Assembly (NCBI RefSeq): GCF_040436315.1
Contig: NZ_AP031572.1
Location: 2,356,001 to 2,420,000 of the forward strand
Length of the DNA stretch: 64,000 nt
Direction: 5' to 3'
Source: Synechocystis sp. LKSZ1
GTDB taxonomy: Bacteria; Cyanobacteriota; Cyanobacteriia; Cyanobacteriales; Microcystaceae
Shown here: piece by piece, positions 19,232 to 27,815 of the stretch
Numbering within the stretch: position 1 is the first letter of the stretch
Layout of the letters: each line of letters begins with the position of its first letter
Notes under the pieces: model-generated
Told to the model about the DNA's origin: nothing
Seen by the model: the letters and a program-made list of their open reading frames with translations, nothing else
The model's database searches: none
Program-made: the position numbers and the translations under genes

Positions 19232-19870
19232 CTAGGAACGTTGACTCAGCCAGAGAATGGCCTGACGAATCCATTCTTCCACAGGCGTAGTAGGCGTCAG
19301 GGCCGTCTCTTGACGGATGGCCCCCAAGGCCTGATGGATCTCTTGGTCAGTGTAACCCAAGGCCAGCAGGGTTAACTCCAGATCTTCCCGTTGATTGGCC
19401 CCCAATTGTAATTCCGTCGTATTTACGGTCAGACCCAGGGATTGCCGCCACTGGGACAGTTTACTCTTCAGTTCTAGGGCCAGGCGCTCCGCCGTTTTTT
19501 TACCCACGCCGGGGGTTTGGCAGAGTTGATTGATATTACCCGTTACCACCGCCTGTACCAGGCCCTCTAGGCCCAAGGTATCGATTAAAGCCAAGGCTAA
19601 CTGGGCGCCAATCCCCGACACACTGAGTAATTGATTAAACAAATCCCGCTCCGCCAAGGTCGTAAAACCGTAAAGGTAGGGCTGTTCTTCCCGTACTTGG
19701 AGACTGACAAAGACTTGGAGCATCGGGGCCGACTCCGAATTCAAGCCAGCAGAGAAACGGGCCGGTACTTGGATTTCGTAGCCAGTCTGTTGGACTTCTA
19801 GCACTAGCATGAGACGATTCTGGGCATTTTTACCCAGAGAGAGCATCTGGCCCTTAAGGAATTGGAGCAT
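19232..19870 (-). CDS. ruvA: Holliday junction branch-migration protein RuvA
   Basis: RuvA (212 residues) binds four-way DNA junctions and loads the RuvB motor during recombinational repair. The OB-fold N-terminus, the helix-hairpin-helix pair (LLSVSGIGAQLALALI and LCQTPGVGKKTAERLALEL) and the small C-terminal RuvB-binding domain (LTLLALGYTDQEIHQAL) are all present at the usual spacing. It sits between an orphan parA gene and a PBP4 gene, both on the same strand; ruvB and ruvC are not in this window. Confidence 0.95.
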   Translation of the reverse strand: MLQFLKGQMLSLGKNAQNRLMLVLEVQQTGYEIQVPARFSAGLNSESAPMLQVFVSLQVREEQPYLYGFTTLAERDLFNQLLSVSGIGAQLALALIDTLGLEGLVQAVVTGNINQLCQTPGVGKKTAERLALELKSKLSQWRQSLGLTVNTTELQLGANQREDLELTLLALGYTDQEIHQALGAIRQETALTPTTPVEEWIRQAILWLSQRS

Positions 19871-19906
19871 GGCTAACAGAACGGTGGGGAGCCTGGGGGC
19901 TTGATT

Positions 19907-20581
19907 CTAGAACGGATTGAGTTCCCGCAGGAGTTCTTCGGCAACCCGACGGTAGTCCGATTCGGCTTCCTTGGCCTGTTTGCCTTTCCAGTGGGTGATG
20001 GCAACGCCGTCCAACACAGACCGCTCGTGGGCCTTATAGTTGCGCACGAAGGCATGGCAAGCAGGAATCCCCAATTCCAAGAGGGTATTTTGGGCCTCTA
20101 GGGTTTCCTTTAAACTGCGGGAATCGACCTTGGTCAGGAGCACACGGTGGGCCACCTGGAGGGGCATGACAGCGGTACGCACCGTATCGATCAGGGCCGT
20201 TAGATCCATGGGGGCCGGGGGGGTCGGCAAGACAAGATAATCCGCCAAGCGAATCACGGTTTTAAGGGCCTCGGAGCGGAGGGCCGGCGGGGTATCCACC
20301 ACAATGATGCGGTACTGGGACGATTGATGGAGTTGGGTCAGGGCCTCGGGCCGGCTTTCCTGGCTAAAGCTAAAGGGCATTTGGCCCTCACTGCGCTCTA
20401 CCCACCAGGAGGCGGAACCTTGGGGGTCGGCATCCACTAGCAGAACGGGGTGTTTTTCCGCCAAGATGGCAGCCAGGTTAACTGCCGTTGTCGTTTTACC
20501 TACGCCCCCTTTGCCATTGACCACCGCCAATATCCGGGGTTGGATCGTGCTAGATTGTCCAGGTCGCGAGACTTTTGCCAT
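19907..20581 (-). CDS. Orphan ParA family ATPase
   Basis: A 224-residue P-loop ATPase of the ParA/MinD class. It has the deviant Walker A ([17 protein letters not shown]), the A' motif ([15 protein letters not shown]) and Walker B ([10 protein letters not shown]). The family uses ATP-dependent nonspecific DNA or membrane binding to position plasmids, chromosomes, carboxysomes or other cargo. No parB-like or mcdB-like partner gene is adjacent: it begins 1 nt after thrB ends and lies 36 nt before ruvA. The cargo is therefore unknown. Confidence 0.87.
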   Translation of the reverse strand: MAKVSRPGQSSTIQPRILAVVNGKGGVGKTTTAVNLAAILAEKHPVLLVDADPQGSASWWVERSEGQMPFSFSQESRPEALTQLHQSSQYRIIVVDTPPALRSEALKTVIRLADYLVLPTPPAPMDLTALIDTVRTAVMPLQVAHRVLLTKVDSRSLKETLEAQNTLLELGIPACHAFVRNYKAHERSVLDGVAITHWKGKQAKEAESDYRRVAEELLRELNPF

Positions 20582-20582
20582 A

Positions 20583-21506
20583 TTATGCTCCGGGGCTGAC
20601 GTTGGCCCCTTGACGGTCTAGGGCCAGGATGTGGGTCTGGGTATTGATGCCTTGGTCTTGCCAGGTTTGTTGTAGGGCCTGGGCCACTGGGGCGGCCGTT
20701 TCCGGTGAGGTAATGGCCAACAGGGTCGGCCCGGCACCGCTGATCACCAAATTGTAGGCTCCGGCGTCCAGGGCCGCTTGTTTCAGGGCCAAGTAACCAG
20801 GAATGAGGCCCTGGCGGTAGGGTTGATGAATTTTATCTTCCATGGCCACTCGGAGCCAATCCCCCCGCCCCGTGGCTAAGGCCTGGAGCAGTAGGGCTAA
20901 ATGAGCGCTATTAAAAATCACGTCTTTGCGGTCGTAGGTTGAGGGCAGAACCGAGCGGGCCGCCTCTGTGGAGAGTTCAAAATCAGGAATTGCCACCACG
21001 GGAATCAGGTTGTCGGCCCAGGGCATGGCGTTAATTTCCCAGCGGCCACCGTCTTGAACCGACAGTTGACAGTTACCCAACAAGGCAGGCGCCACGTTAT
21101 CGGGATGGCCTTCCAGGGCAATGGCCAGATCGAGCAATTCTTGGTTACTACAGGGAAAACCCGACAGCGCATTGGCCCCCACCAAGCCCGCCACAATGGC
21201 CGTTGCCGAACTGCCCAGGCCCCGAGCCAGGGGAACCCCCAGCTCAATGTCTAACTGGAGGGACGGCACGGATTGCTCTCGGTGGCGGTAGAAAGTCAGG
21301 ATCGACTGGTAAATTAAATTATCCGTTTGCCGACTTACCTTATCGGCCTCAGGGCCTGTCACGGCAATGCTTAAGCAAGGCTCGGTATCCGGTAGCTGGG
21401 TTAGGGTGACGCGGTTATACAAACTGAGGGCCGCTCCTAGGCAATCAAAACCCGGGCCTAAATTCGCTGTGGTAGCGGGAACCGTAACCGTAAAGGAAGA
21501 CATCAT
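20583..21506 (-). CDS. thrB: Homoserine kinase
   Basis: A GHMP-superfamily kinase that phosphorylates homoserine for threonine synthesis. Motifs: N-terminal [18 protein letters not shown], the ATP-binding loop [16 protein letters not shown], and C-terminal [15 protein letters not shown] start at the first of two adjacent ATGs (21504-21506), giving 307 residues; an upstream start would add six residues not typical of the family. It heads a minus-strand array thrB-parA-ruvA-dacB with spacings of 1, 36 and 17 nt. Confidence 0.92.
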   Translation of the reverse strand: MMSSFTVTVPATTANLGPGFDCLGAALSLYNRVTLTQLPDTEPCLSIAVTGPEADKVSRQTDNLIYQSILTFYRHREQSVPSLQLDIELGVPLARGLGSSATAIVAGLVGANALSGFPCSNQELLDLAIALEGHPDNVAPALLGNCQLSVQDGGRWEINAMPWADNLIPVVAIPDFELSTEAARSVLPSTYDRKDVIFNSAHLALLLQALATGRGDWLRVAMEDKIHQPYRQGLIPGYLALKQAALDAGAYNLVISGAGPTLLAITSPETAAPVAQALQQTWQDQGINTQTHILALDRQGANVSPGA

Positions 21507-21712
21507 ACTTCGTTTCGATGGCAATCTTTTTCCATTGTCTAACGCCGGGGCCGCAAGAAACCGTTCTGGGGGATTGCAAACCCGGTCAATATAATAAGAT
21601 GAAGGCAGAGCGAGGGGGCGTCACCCAGTTTTTCTTTCTGTCTTGGCCGGGTCTCTCGTCGTTCTCCGCCATTATTTCGGGGAGTTTCCCCGCTGAATTC
21701 GGATAGGCCCTT

Positions 21713-22792
21713 ATGTTAGATGCCATTATCATTCTTCTCTTCATCTTTGCCTTGGCAGGGGTTGGCTTCGACAGCGTTGATCTACTCCCTGAGCCGGTAA
21801 GACTCCAAATTTCCAACGTAGAGGCCCTGCGCTGGTTAGCCGCTGGTTTTACCTCCATTATTGGCCTGGCCATCGGGTTAGTGGCCCAAACGACCTATCG
21901 ACGCCTAGAAAAACGCATCCGAGAAACCCCGATTGAGACGATTCTGACCCGAGCCGTGGGCCTGGTCATTGGCCTATTGATCGCTAACTTGATGCTCGCT
22001 CCCATTTTTTTACTACCGATTCCAGGGGAATTCTCGTTTCTTAAACCAACCCTGGCCATTTTTGGCAGCGTCATCTTTGCCTTTTTGGGCATCAGTCTTG
22101 CCGACACCCACGGCCGAACCTTTCTAAGGCTGATCAATCCCAATAGCCTAGAAACCATGCTCCTGGCGGAGGGGACTCTCACCCCTGTCGCCCCGAAGAT
22201 TCTAGACACCAGTTGCATCATCGACGGCCGCATTGAGCAATTACTGGGTACTGGCTTTATTGAAGGACAAATTCTGGTTCCTCAATTCGTGCTGGCGGAA
22301 CTCCAGCAGTTGGCTGATGCCAGCAATGACCAAAAACGGGTGCGGGGCCGCCGAGGGCTGGATATTCTGGGCCGCATCCAAGAGGCTTTCCCCGAGCGTA
22401 TTGTCATTCATTCCGCTGATTATGATGACATCCCGACGGTAGATGCCAAGCTCGTTCATCTGGGCCAGGAAATTAACGGTACGCTCCTGACCAATGACTA
22501 CAACCTCAGCAAGGTGGCCAACCTGCAAAAAGTGGCGATTCTAAACGTCAATGACCTCGCCCAAGCCATTCGCCCCATCTATCTCCCCGGCGATACACTT
22601 GATCTTAAAATCCTGAAGCAAGGCAAAGAACCGGCCCAGGGCATTGGTTATCTAGAAGATGGCACCATGGTGGTGGTGGAGGAAGGTCGGGAATACGTTG
22701 GCACTGAATTGCGGGTGGTGGTGACCTCGGCCCTGCAAACAGCGGCAGGACGTATGATTTTTGCCAAACCGCCTTCTATTCTTGCTTCGTGA
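21713..22792 (+). CDS. Membrane-anchored PIN-TRAM domain protein (YacL-like)
   Basis: A 359-residue protein. Residues 1-135 carry four hydrophobic helices. A PIN nuclease-like domain follows at about 160-285, with the acidic residues expected for metal binding in LDTSCIIDGRI, VLAELQQLAD and LLTNDYNLSK, and a C-terminal TRAM domain at about 295-350 (GIGYLEDGTMVVVEEG), usually RNA-binding. YacL-type proteins are widespread in Gram-positives and cyanobacteria and are thought to act on RNA at the membrane; the substrate is unknown. The ATG has GATAGG upstream. Confidence 0.9.
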   Translation: MLDAIIILLFIFALAGVGFDSVDLLPEPVRLQISNVEALRWLAAGFTSIIGLAIGLVAQTTYRRLEKRIRETPIETILTRAVGLVIGLLIANLMLAPIFLLPIPGEFSFLKPTLAIFGSVIFAFLGISLADTHGRTFLRLINPNSLETMLLAEGTLTPVAPKILDTSCIIDGRIEQLLGTGFIEGQILVPQFVLAELQQLADASNDQKRVRGRRGLDILGRIQEAFPERIVIHSADYDDIPTVDAKLVHLGQEINGTLLTNDYNLSKVANLQKVAILNVNDLAQAIRPIYLPGDTLDLKILKQGKEPAQGIGYLEDGTMVVVEEGREYVGTELRVVVTSALQTAAGRMIFAKPPSILAS

Positions 22793-22857
22793 CGATTTTC
22801 GGCCAATCCCTAGGGGCCTCGTTATAGTTGAAAAAACATAACAACGGGAAATAACCT

Positions 22858-23556
22858 ATGTTACTGAAACGAAGCAGTCAAGACCGGGGCTATGCAGACC
22901 ACGGCTGGCTCCAGAGTTATCACACCTTTTCCTTTGCCAATTACTACAACCCCAACCACATGAGTTTTAGTAGTCTGCGGGTGATTAACGAAGACCGCAT
23001 TCAGGGCGGCGGCGGCTTTGCGACCCATAGCCATCGAGACATGGAAATTATCACCTATGTTCTAGAGGGCCAACTCGAACACAAGGATAGCCTGGGCAAC
23101 GGTTCGGTGATTGAACGGGGTAAAATTCAGCGGATGACGGCGGGAACCGGTATTGCCCACAGTGAGTACAATGCTTCGCAGACGGAACCGGTTCACCTAT
23201 TGCAGATTTGGATCTTGCCGAACCAAGTGGGCCTGACTCCCAGCTATGAAGAAAAGGCCATTGACCTCACGCCCAGCCAAGGCCAGTTTCAATTGATTGC
23301 AACCCCCACCGGCGAGCAGGAGACGATTACCCTCCACCAAGATGCCACTCTGGCTGTGGCCCGTCTCCAGGCCGGCCAATCCCTAACCCAGGCCTTTAAT
23401 CCCCAGCGCCATGGTTGGCTTCAGGTATCCCAGGGCCAACTGGCCCTCAATGGCCTAGACCTAGAACAGGGAGATGGTGTAGCTATTAGCGAAGAATCCA
23501 GCTTGGTTTTAACGGCTACCCGTGACTGCGAAGTCCTGCTATTCGATTTACCGTAA
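22858..23556 (+). CDS. Pirin family bicupin protein
   Basis: A 232-residue bicupin. The N-terminal metal-binding cupin is recognised by FATHSHRDMEIITYVLEGQLEHKDS with its His and Glu ligands and by the later RMTAGTGIAHSEYNAS. The C-terminal cupin is degenerate (VSQGQLALNGLDLEQGDGVAI). YhhW-like relatives have quercetin 2,3-dioxygenase activity in vitro; the physiological role in cyanobacteria is not established. It appears to be a single-gene unit, 65 nt after the PIN-TRAM gene. Confidence 0.9.
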   Translation: MLLKRSSQDRGYADHGWLQSYHTFSFANYYNPNHMSFSSLRVINEDRIQGGGGFATHSHRDMEIITYVLEGQLEHKDSLGNGSVIERGKIQRMTAGTGIAHSEYNASQTEPVHLLQIWILPNQVGLTPSYEEKAIDLTPSQGQFQLIATPTGEQETITLHQDATLAVARLQAGQSLTQAFNPQRHGWLQVSQGQLALNGLDLEQGDGVAISEESSLVLTATRDCEVLLFDLP

Positions 23557-23682
23557 GAGGGTGTTTGAAAATCCCCCGGCTAAACCGTAAAGCCTGCCGT
23601 TAGACTGACAAGGGGGGCTTGCCGCGTTAGGGACTAGCGCCTTGGGCAGAGACAGCAAAGAGAAAATGACGGTCTCGCCTTT

Positions 23683-23732
23683 GCTAGCTCCGGGCGATGA
23701 GCCCGCAGGCCCGACCCATGAGCAGAGCTAGC
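23683..23732. repeat. Nested inverted repeat (possible small mobile element remnant)
   Basis: GCTAGCTC at 23683-23690 pairs with GAGCTAGC at 23725-23732. Immediately inside the left arm CGGGC-GATGA-GCCCG (23691-23705) forms a second hairpin. Imperfect pairing continues outside the outer arms. It marks the left edge of the compositionally odd region. Confidence 0.4.
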
Positions 23733-23971
23733 GAAGCGGATGGGGAACGCTCTATGATATTCAAGGATATTCAAGATAGGTTTGCCCAATTTTGGGGGAG
23801 TAATGCTTGGGGCAATAGTCGCGCGCACTACGGCAAGGAGTTTTTGGGGTGGTGTAGAGTTCATAAGCAAGTACACTAATCGACATAACACGCTTTTGGG
23901 TGTCTGATACAGAAAACTTCTTACCATTCCTCTATCTAGAATAATATGCTGAAATATTTTTAAAAAATGTG

Positions 23972-23989
23972 TATGTAGCATAATACATA
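23972..23989 (+). promoter_or_regulatory. Possible operator/-10 region for the ATPase gene
   Basis: TATGTA (23972-23977) and TACATA (23984-23989) form a perfect 6-bp inverted repeat around GCATAA. A CATAAT hexamer (23979-23984), one base from the -10 consensus, lies inside it, about 65 nt before the ATG. No good -35 is visible. The overlap of a palindrome with a -10 would suit repression, but this is inference. Confidence 0.3.
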
Positions 23990-24048
23990 GAAAGTTTCCT
24001 TCTAATCGCTAGTTAGCGCCGAGAAAACATGAAGAATTGAGCATTACA

Positions 24049-25659
24049 ATGAAAATAAAGAAGTTGCATTTACGAAATGGATATAAACGCTTTTTTGATC
24101 TCACAATTGACCTGGGAGAAGATCCTAAAAAAATTGTCGCGTTGGTTGGTCCAAATGGATGTGGCAAGAGCAGTGTTTTAGATGGAATGTTATTTCATGC
24201 TAATGCGCACGGGCGCATCGGGAACAAAAATAATAAAGATTACCAGTATCATTCAATGCATGGATCGCCTAGCTATACCCATCAAAACATAATAATAAAT
24301 TTTGACAAAGGTACATTTCCTGAAGTTCGAGCTAGCAAGGCTGAAAATGGTAAGGAAAACACGATTTTTTCATTTAGAAGCCCTTATAGATACAATAGTA
24401 ATCTAAAAATAAATGAATCTAAAGCAACCAAAGAAATTAGGCTGAATAATTATGGCGCTACTACAGCCTCGGATTTAGACGACAAAATGGAAGAAAACTA
24501 TAGGCGCTTATACATTAGATATAACAAATATCTTCATGATGAAGACTGCAGACCAAGTCAAGCTAAGGCTAAAATTATTGGCGACCTAAACTCCTCTATA
24601 AAAAAATGTCTAAGCTTAGAAATTTCTAGTATTGGAAATATAGAAGCATCTCAGGGAACTTTGTACTTTAAAAAAACAGATCATCCTACAGAATTTGAAT
24701 TTAATGTTTTATCTTCTGGAGAGAAAGAGGTTGTAGATATTCTATTAGACCTTTATTTGCGGCAAGACGAATACAATGATACCGTGTTTTTACTAGATGA
24801 ACCTGAACTACATATAAACACAAGCATTCAAAAGAATCTTTTAATTGAGATAGATAGGCTTATTGGAGATGATTGCCAAATATGGGTTACAACTCACAGT
24901 ATTGGGTTCCTTAGAACACTACAGAATGAAATGAGAGATAAATGCCAAGTTATTCAATTTAAAAATGAGTATAACTTGGCATCAGAATCGTATGTACTTC
25001 AACCAATACCTATGTCTAGATCTAACTGGAAAGATATCTTTGAAATTGCCTTAGATGATATAGTCAACCTAATCAGTCCAAAACGCATCATATATTGCGA
25101 AGGAAAGGATAAGCCTGGGAGCAACGGTATAGAGAAAGGACTTGATGCACAAGTATTTAATAACATCTTTGCAAATACATACATGGACACTTTATTTGTT
25201 TCAAGTGGTGGGAATACAGAGCTTGATCAAAGAAGTGAGATTGCAATCGCCATTCTCAGTAAAGTATTTGCCGATCTGGAAATATTAGTTCTCAAAGATA
25301 GAGATATGGCATCTGGAAAAAACATAGATGAGAATGATCGGGCAATTTACCTTCAGAATAATCCCAACAATCATAGGGTACTCAAAAGATGGGAAATAGA
25401 AAATTACCTATATGACAAGGAAGTTTTAATGAACTACTGTAAAGCCAATAGCCTGGATTTTGATGAACAAGCTTACGATAAGCTTGTTACAGATATAGAC
25501 AATCAAAACTTAAAAGATATTACTGGACAGATTAAAAATATTTGCGGAGTAAAAACCAGCATAAATCCTGAGAAATTTAAGCTAACCCTATCGCGTCATG
25601 TTAACCCTGGAATGAAAGTGTATTTAGAGCTTGAGTCATGCGTGATCAACCGAGAGTAG
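24049..25659 (+). CDS. AAA-type ATPase with TOPRIM/DUF4435-like C-terminus (OLD-like)
   Basis: A 536-residue SMC/ABC-class ATPase: Walker A VGPNGCGKSSVLDG near residue 35, a signature-like LSSGEKEVVDILLDLY near 225, Walker B VFLLDEPELHIN near 248, and a switch histidine in WVTTHSIGFL near 285. The C-terminal part has YCEGKDKPG (candidate TOPRIM glutamate), LKDRDMAS (candidate D-x-D) and RWEIENYLYD, as in DUF4435/OLD-type nucleases. Such ATPase-nuclease proteins are often anti-phage. The gene is much more AT-rich than its neighbours and stands alone, which suggests horizontal acquisition. Start is ATG 24049; TTG 24037 is an alternative. Confidence 0.75.
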   Translation: MKIKKLHLRNGYKRFFDLTIDLGEDPKKIVALVGPNGCGKSSVLDGMLFHANAHGRIGNKNNKDYQYHSMHGSPSYTHQNIIINFDKGTFPEVRASKAENGKENTIFSFRSPYRYNSNLKINESKATKEIRLNNYGATTASDLDDKMEENYRRLYIRYNKYLHDEDCRPSQAKAKIIGDLNSSIKKCLSLEISSIGNIEASQGTLYFKKTDHPTEFEFNVLSSGEKEVVDILLDLYLRQDEYNDTVFLLDEPELHINTSIQKNLLIEIDRLIGDDCQIWVTTHSIGFLRTLQNEMRDKCQVIQFKNEYNLASESYVLQPIPMSRSNWKDIFEIALDDIVNLISPKRIIYCEGKDKPGSNGIEKGLDAQVFNNIFANTYMDTLFVSSGGNTELDQRSEIAIAILSKVFADLEILVLKDRDMASGKNIDENDRAIYLQNNPNNHRVLKRWEIENYLYDKEVLMNYCKANSLDFDEQAYDKLVTDIDNQNLKDITGQIKNICGVKTSINPEKFKLTLSRHVNPGMKVYLELESCVINRE

Positions 25660-25820
25660 CATAGTTTGCATCGCACAACTTAACCGTTATAAACAGGGAC
25701 AAACTCCCTCATTAATCCCATCAAGTCTATTTGGTATTTGTTGTAGTGGCTAGTAATTGGCTACCAGCCCGACAACCCCATAACGACTTGTCCACAACAC
25801 CTGATGAAACGTTCTCCTAA

Positions 25821-25904
25821 GCTAAGACAGCAGGCGATACCGCTAAGCAGGTCTTTGAGGCTCTGTGGGATGACAGAGATGATTTAGGCCTAGAATCTGA
25901 TTAG
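25821..25904 (+). pseudogene. Short protein-like remnant, possibly a gene tail
   Basis: Between a TAA at 25818 and a TAG at 25902 the frame encodes AKTAGDTAKQVFEALW followed by an acidic DDRDDLGLESD end. It has no start codon and looks like the C-terminus of a lost small gene. I cannot assign a family. Confidence 0.25.
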
Positions 25905-25925
25905 GGTTGTTTTCAATATTTCTAG

Positions 25926-25952
25926 GGGAGTGTTTCTAACTCCCTTTTTTTT
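25926..25952 (+). terminator. Rho-independent terminator downstream of the ATPase island
   Basis: GGGAGT (25926-25931) pairs with ACTCCC (25939-25944) around a 7-nt loop and runs straight into eight T residues (25945-25952). Orientation fits transcription from the plus strand; it lies 267 nt beyond the ATPase stop and just before convergent mnmA. Confidence 0.75.
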
Positions 25953-25992
25953 CTCCAAGCCCAACCCATTAGGATAAAGGGCCTTGGTGGGT

Positions 25993-27060
25993 TTAGAGAG
26001 GTGAATCGGTCTTTTTCTCAATGATGCCGCCCCCCAGCACACAATCCCCGTCGTAGAGAACCGCCGCTTGGCCGGGCGTGATACCAAACTGGGGTTCATC
26101 AAAGACCAGGCGAACCCGGTTGCCTAGGGGAATCACCTGCACGGGAACCGCCGCTGAACGATAGCGGACTTGGGCCTGACAGCGGATCGGGGCCTGGGGT
26201 TCTGGGATCGAGACCCAATTGAGACGACTGACGAAACAATCGGGACTCCCTGCATTTTCACGATTGCCGACAATGACGCGATTCAAAACTGGATCGAGGT
26301 GAACCACGTAGAGCGGTTCGGGCGCGGCAATACCCAGGCCTTTCCGCTGGCCAATGGTGTAGTGATGAATACCTTGGTGCTGGCCCACCACTTTGCCTGA
26401 GACATCGACAATCTCCCCGGCCCTGGGGGCCAAGTACTGGTCGAGAAAGGTTTTCATGGAGCCGTGGGCTTCAATCAAACAGAGGTCTTGGCTATCGGGC
26501 TTTTCTGCGGTTTTCAGTCCCAATTCCTGGGCAATTTTTCGGGTTTCGGGTTTCGTCAGTTCCCCCAGGGGAAAGTGCGTGGCCCCGAGGATGGCCTGGT
26601 CGAGGTCGTAGAGAAAATAGGACTGGTCTTTCTGGCGATCCACCGCTCGCAGAAGTTGATAGCGACCGAGACTGTCGTCGTAACGAATACGGGCATAGTG
26701 GCCCGTGGCAATCTGATCGGTTCCGTGGGTCTCCTGGGCATAGCGCACCATGGGGCCAAATTTAACCGCTTTATTGCATTGGGAACAGGGAAGCGGCGTC
26801 ACCCCATCACCGTAACCCGACACCAAATAATCGACGATGTGGGTTTGGAACAAATCCCGCGTATCAACGATCTCGTGGGGAATGCCCAGTTGCTCGCAAA
26901 TAAAGGCTGCATCCACCATCCCTTCGGAACAGCATTGGCCCTTGCCCTTCATTAACCAGAGGGTTAAACCCACTACTTCATAGCCTTGACGATGGAGCAG
27001 GGCCGCCGCCACTGAACTATCAACCCCACCGGACAGGCCCACCACAATTTTTTTGACCAT
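25993..27060 (-). CDS. mnmA: tRNA-specific 2-thiouridylase MnmA
   Basis: MnmA puts sulfur on C2 of wobble uridine-34 in tRNAs for Lys, Glu and Gln. It has the PP-loop [12 protein letters not shown] at the N-terminus, the first catalytic cysteine in [13 protein letters not shown], the second in [16 protein letters not shown], and the C-terminal [20 protein letters not shown] typical of the family. I start at the ATG ending at 27060 (355 residues); the reading frame continues 53 codons upstream but that part overlaps the neighbouring gene and is not family-like. Confidence 0.95.
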   Translation of the reverse strand: MVKKIVVGLSGGVDSSVAAALLHRQGYEVVGLTLWLMKGKGQCCSEGMVDAAFICEQLGIPHEIVDTRDLFQTHIVDYLVSGYGDGVTPLPCSQCNKAVKFGPMVRYAQETHGTDQIATGHYARIRYDDSLGRYQLLRAVDRQKDQSYFLYDLDQAILGATHFPLGELTKPETRKIAQELGLKTAEKPDSQDLCLIEAHGSMKTFLDQYLAPRAGEIVDVSGKVVGQHQGIHHYTIGQRKGLGIAAPEPLYVVHLDPVLNRVIVGNRENAGSPDCFVSRLNWVSIPEPQAPIRCQAQVRYRSAAVPVQVIPLGNRVRLVFDEPQFGITPGQAAVLYDGDCVLGGGIIEKKTDSPL

Positions 27061-27151
27061 CACCCAATCGTTAAACTTTATACAACAAACGCCACAAACT
27101 ATTCCTAGGCTAACATTTGCATCTCTGCCTAGCCAGGTATTTGGGCCGGGT

Positions 27152-27622
27152 TCACGGCTGGGGGCCTTCCCGTAATTGCTTGAGTAACCAGTAACTGACG
27201 GAAAGACAGATAGTCGCAACCCCTAGCGCAATGAGACTAAGGTAGCTATATTTGCTAGAGTCGAAGATGATGACTTTGCGGGCAATGGCAATAATCGCCG
27301 TCACCAATACCAGCTCGACTTGTATAACATTTTTCCTTAAATAGGCTGTAATATTTTCTAGCAGTTCTAGGGCAATTAAAATATTTAAAAACAGGCCAAA
27401 TAGTTGTATAAGGGTAGTATTGAAAAAGCCGATGGGTTCTTGCCACAACTCTACGATCAGAACCCTAATTAAATCAAATAGAGAAACAAAAATAACAGCG
27501 ACTAAGCAGACTGCTAAAACCTTAGCAACGAATTTTTCTAGATCATGAAGCCAGTGGAGAAAGTTATCATCACGATAGCTTTCCCTGACTTTTTTCAATA
27601 GTTTTAACAGACTCCTCTCCAT
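27152..27622 (-). CDS. PsiE-like (phosphate-starvation-inducible) membrane protein
   Basis: A 156-residue protein with four predicted membrane helices (about 34-55, 70-92, 98-118 and 127-148) after a basic N-terminus. The pattern matches the PsiE family: a conserved [27 protein letters not shown] centre and the following [11 protein letters not shown]. In Escherichia coli psiE responds to phosphate starvation; the biochemical role is unknown and no Pho box was identified here. It lies 91 nt upstream of mnmA on the same strand. Confidence 0.83.
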   Translation of the reverse strand: MERSLLKLLKKVRESYRDDNFLHWLHDLEKFVAKVLAVCLVAVIFVSLFDLIRVLIVELWQEPIGFFNTTLIQLFGLFLNILIALELLENITAYLRKNVIQVELVLVTAIIAIARKVIIFDSSKYSYLSLIALGVATICLSVSYWLLKQLREGPQP

Positions 27623-27815
27623 CGTTTATTCCTACCTAAAATTCAGGAGAACCTGGCTATTCTACCGCAAGACCTTCCCCACTCCCCAGTACATTGAGGG
27701 CTGACATCAGCGCAGTGTCCCCTCTTGACTGATAATGAATGGTGACGTTACCTGCTGGTCAATGGTTCACCTAGCCTAGTAATATTCCTATTGCCCTTTT
27801 ATCTGTAAGGTTTCT

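Larger units (their letters stand above)
23557..24036. other. Gene-free stretch between pirin and the AT-rich island
   Basis: No convincing gene in about 480 bp. The first half is GC-moderate and holds the structured element at 23683-23732. From about 23880 onward the base composition drops sharply and resembles the ATPase gene that follows. Short open frames here have no protein-like signature and are not called. Confidence 0.6.

Noticed and set aside
23634-23981. 115-codon minus-strand open frame next to the AT-rich island
   Set aside because: No conserved motif, and it runs across the inverted repeat and the composition break; I treat it as chance.
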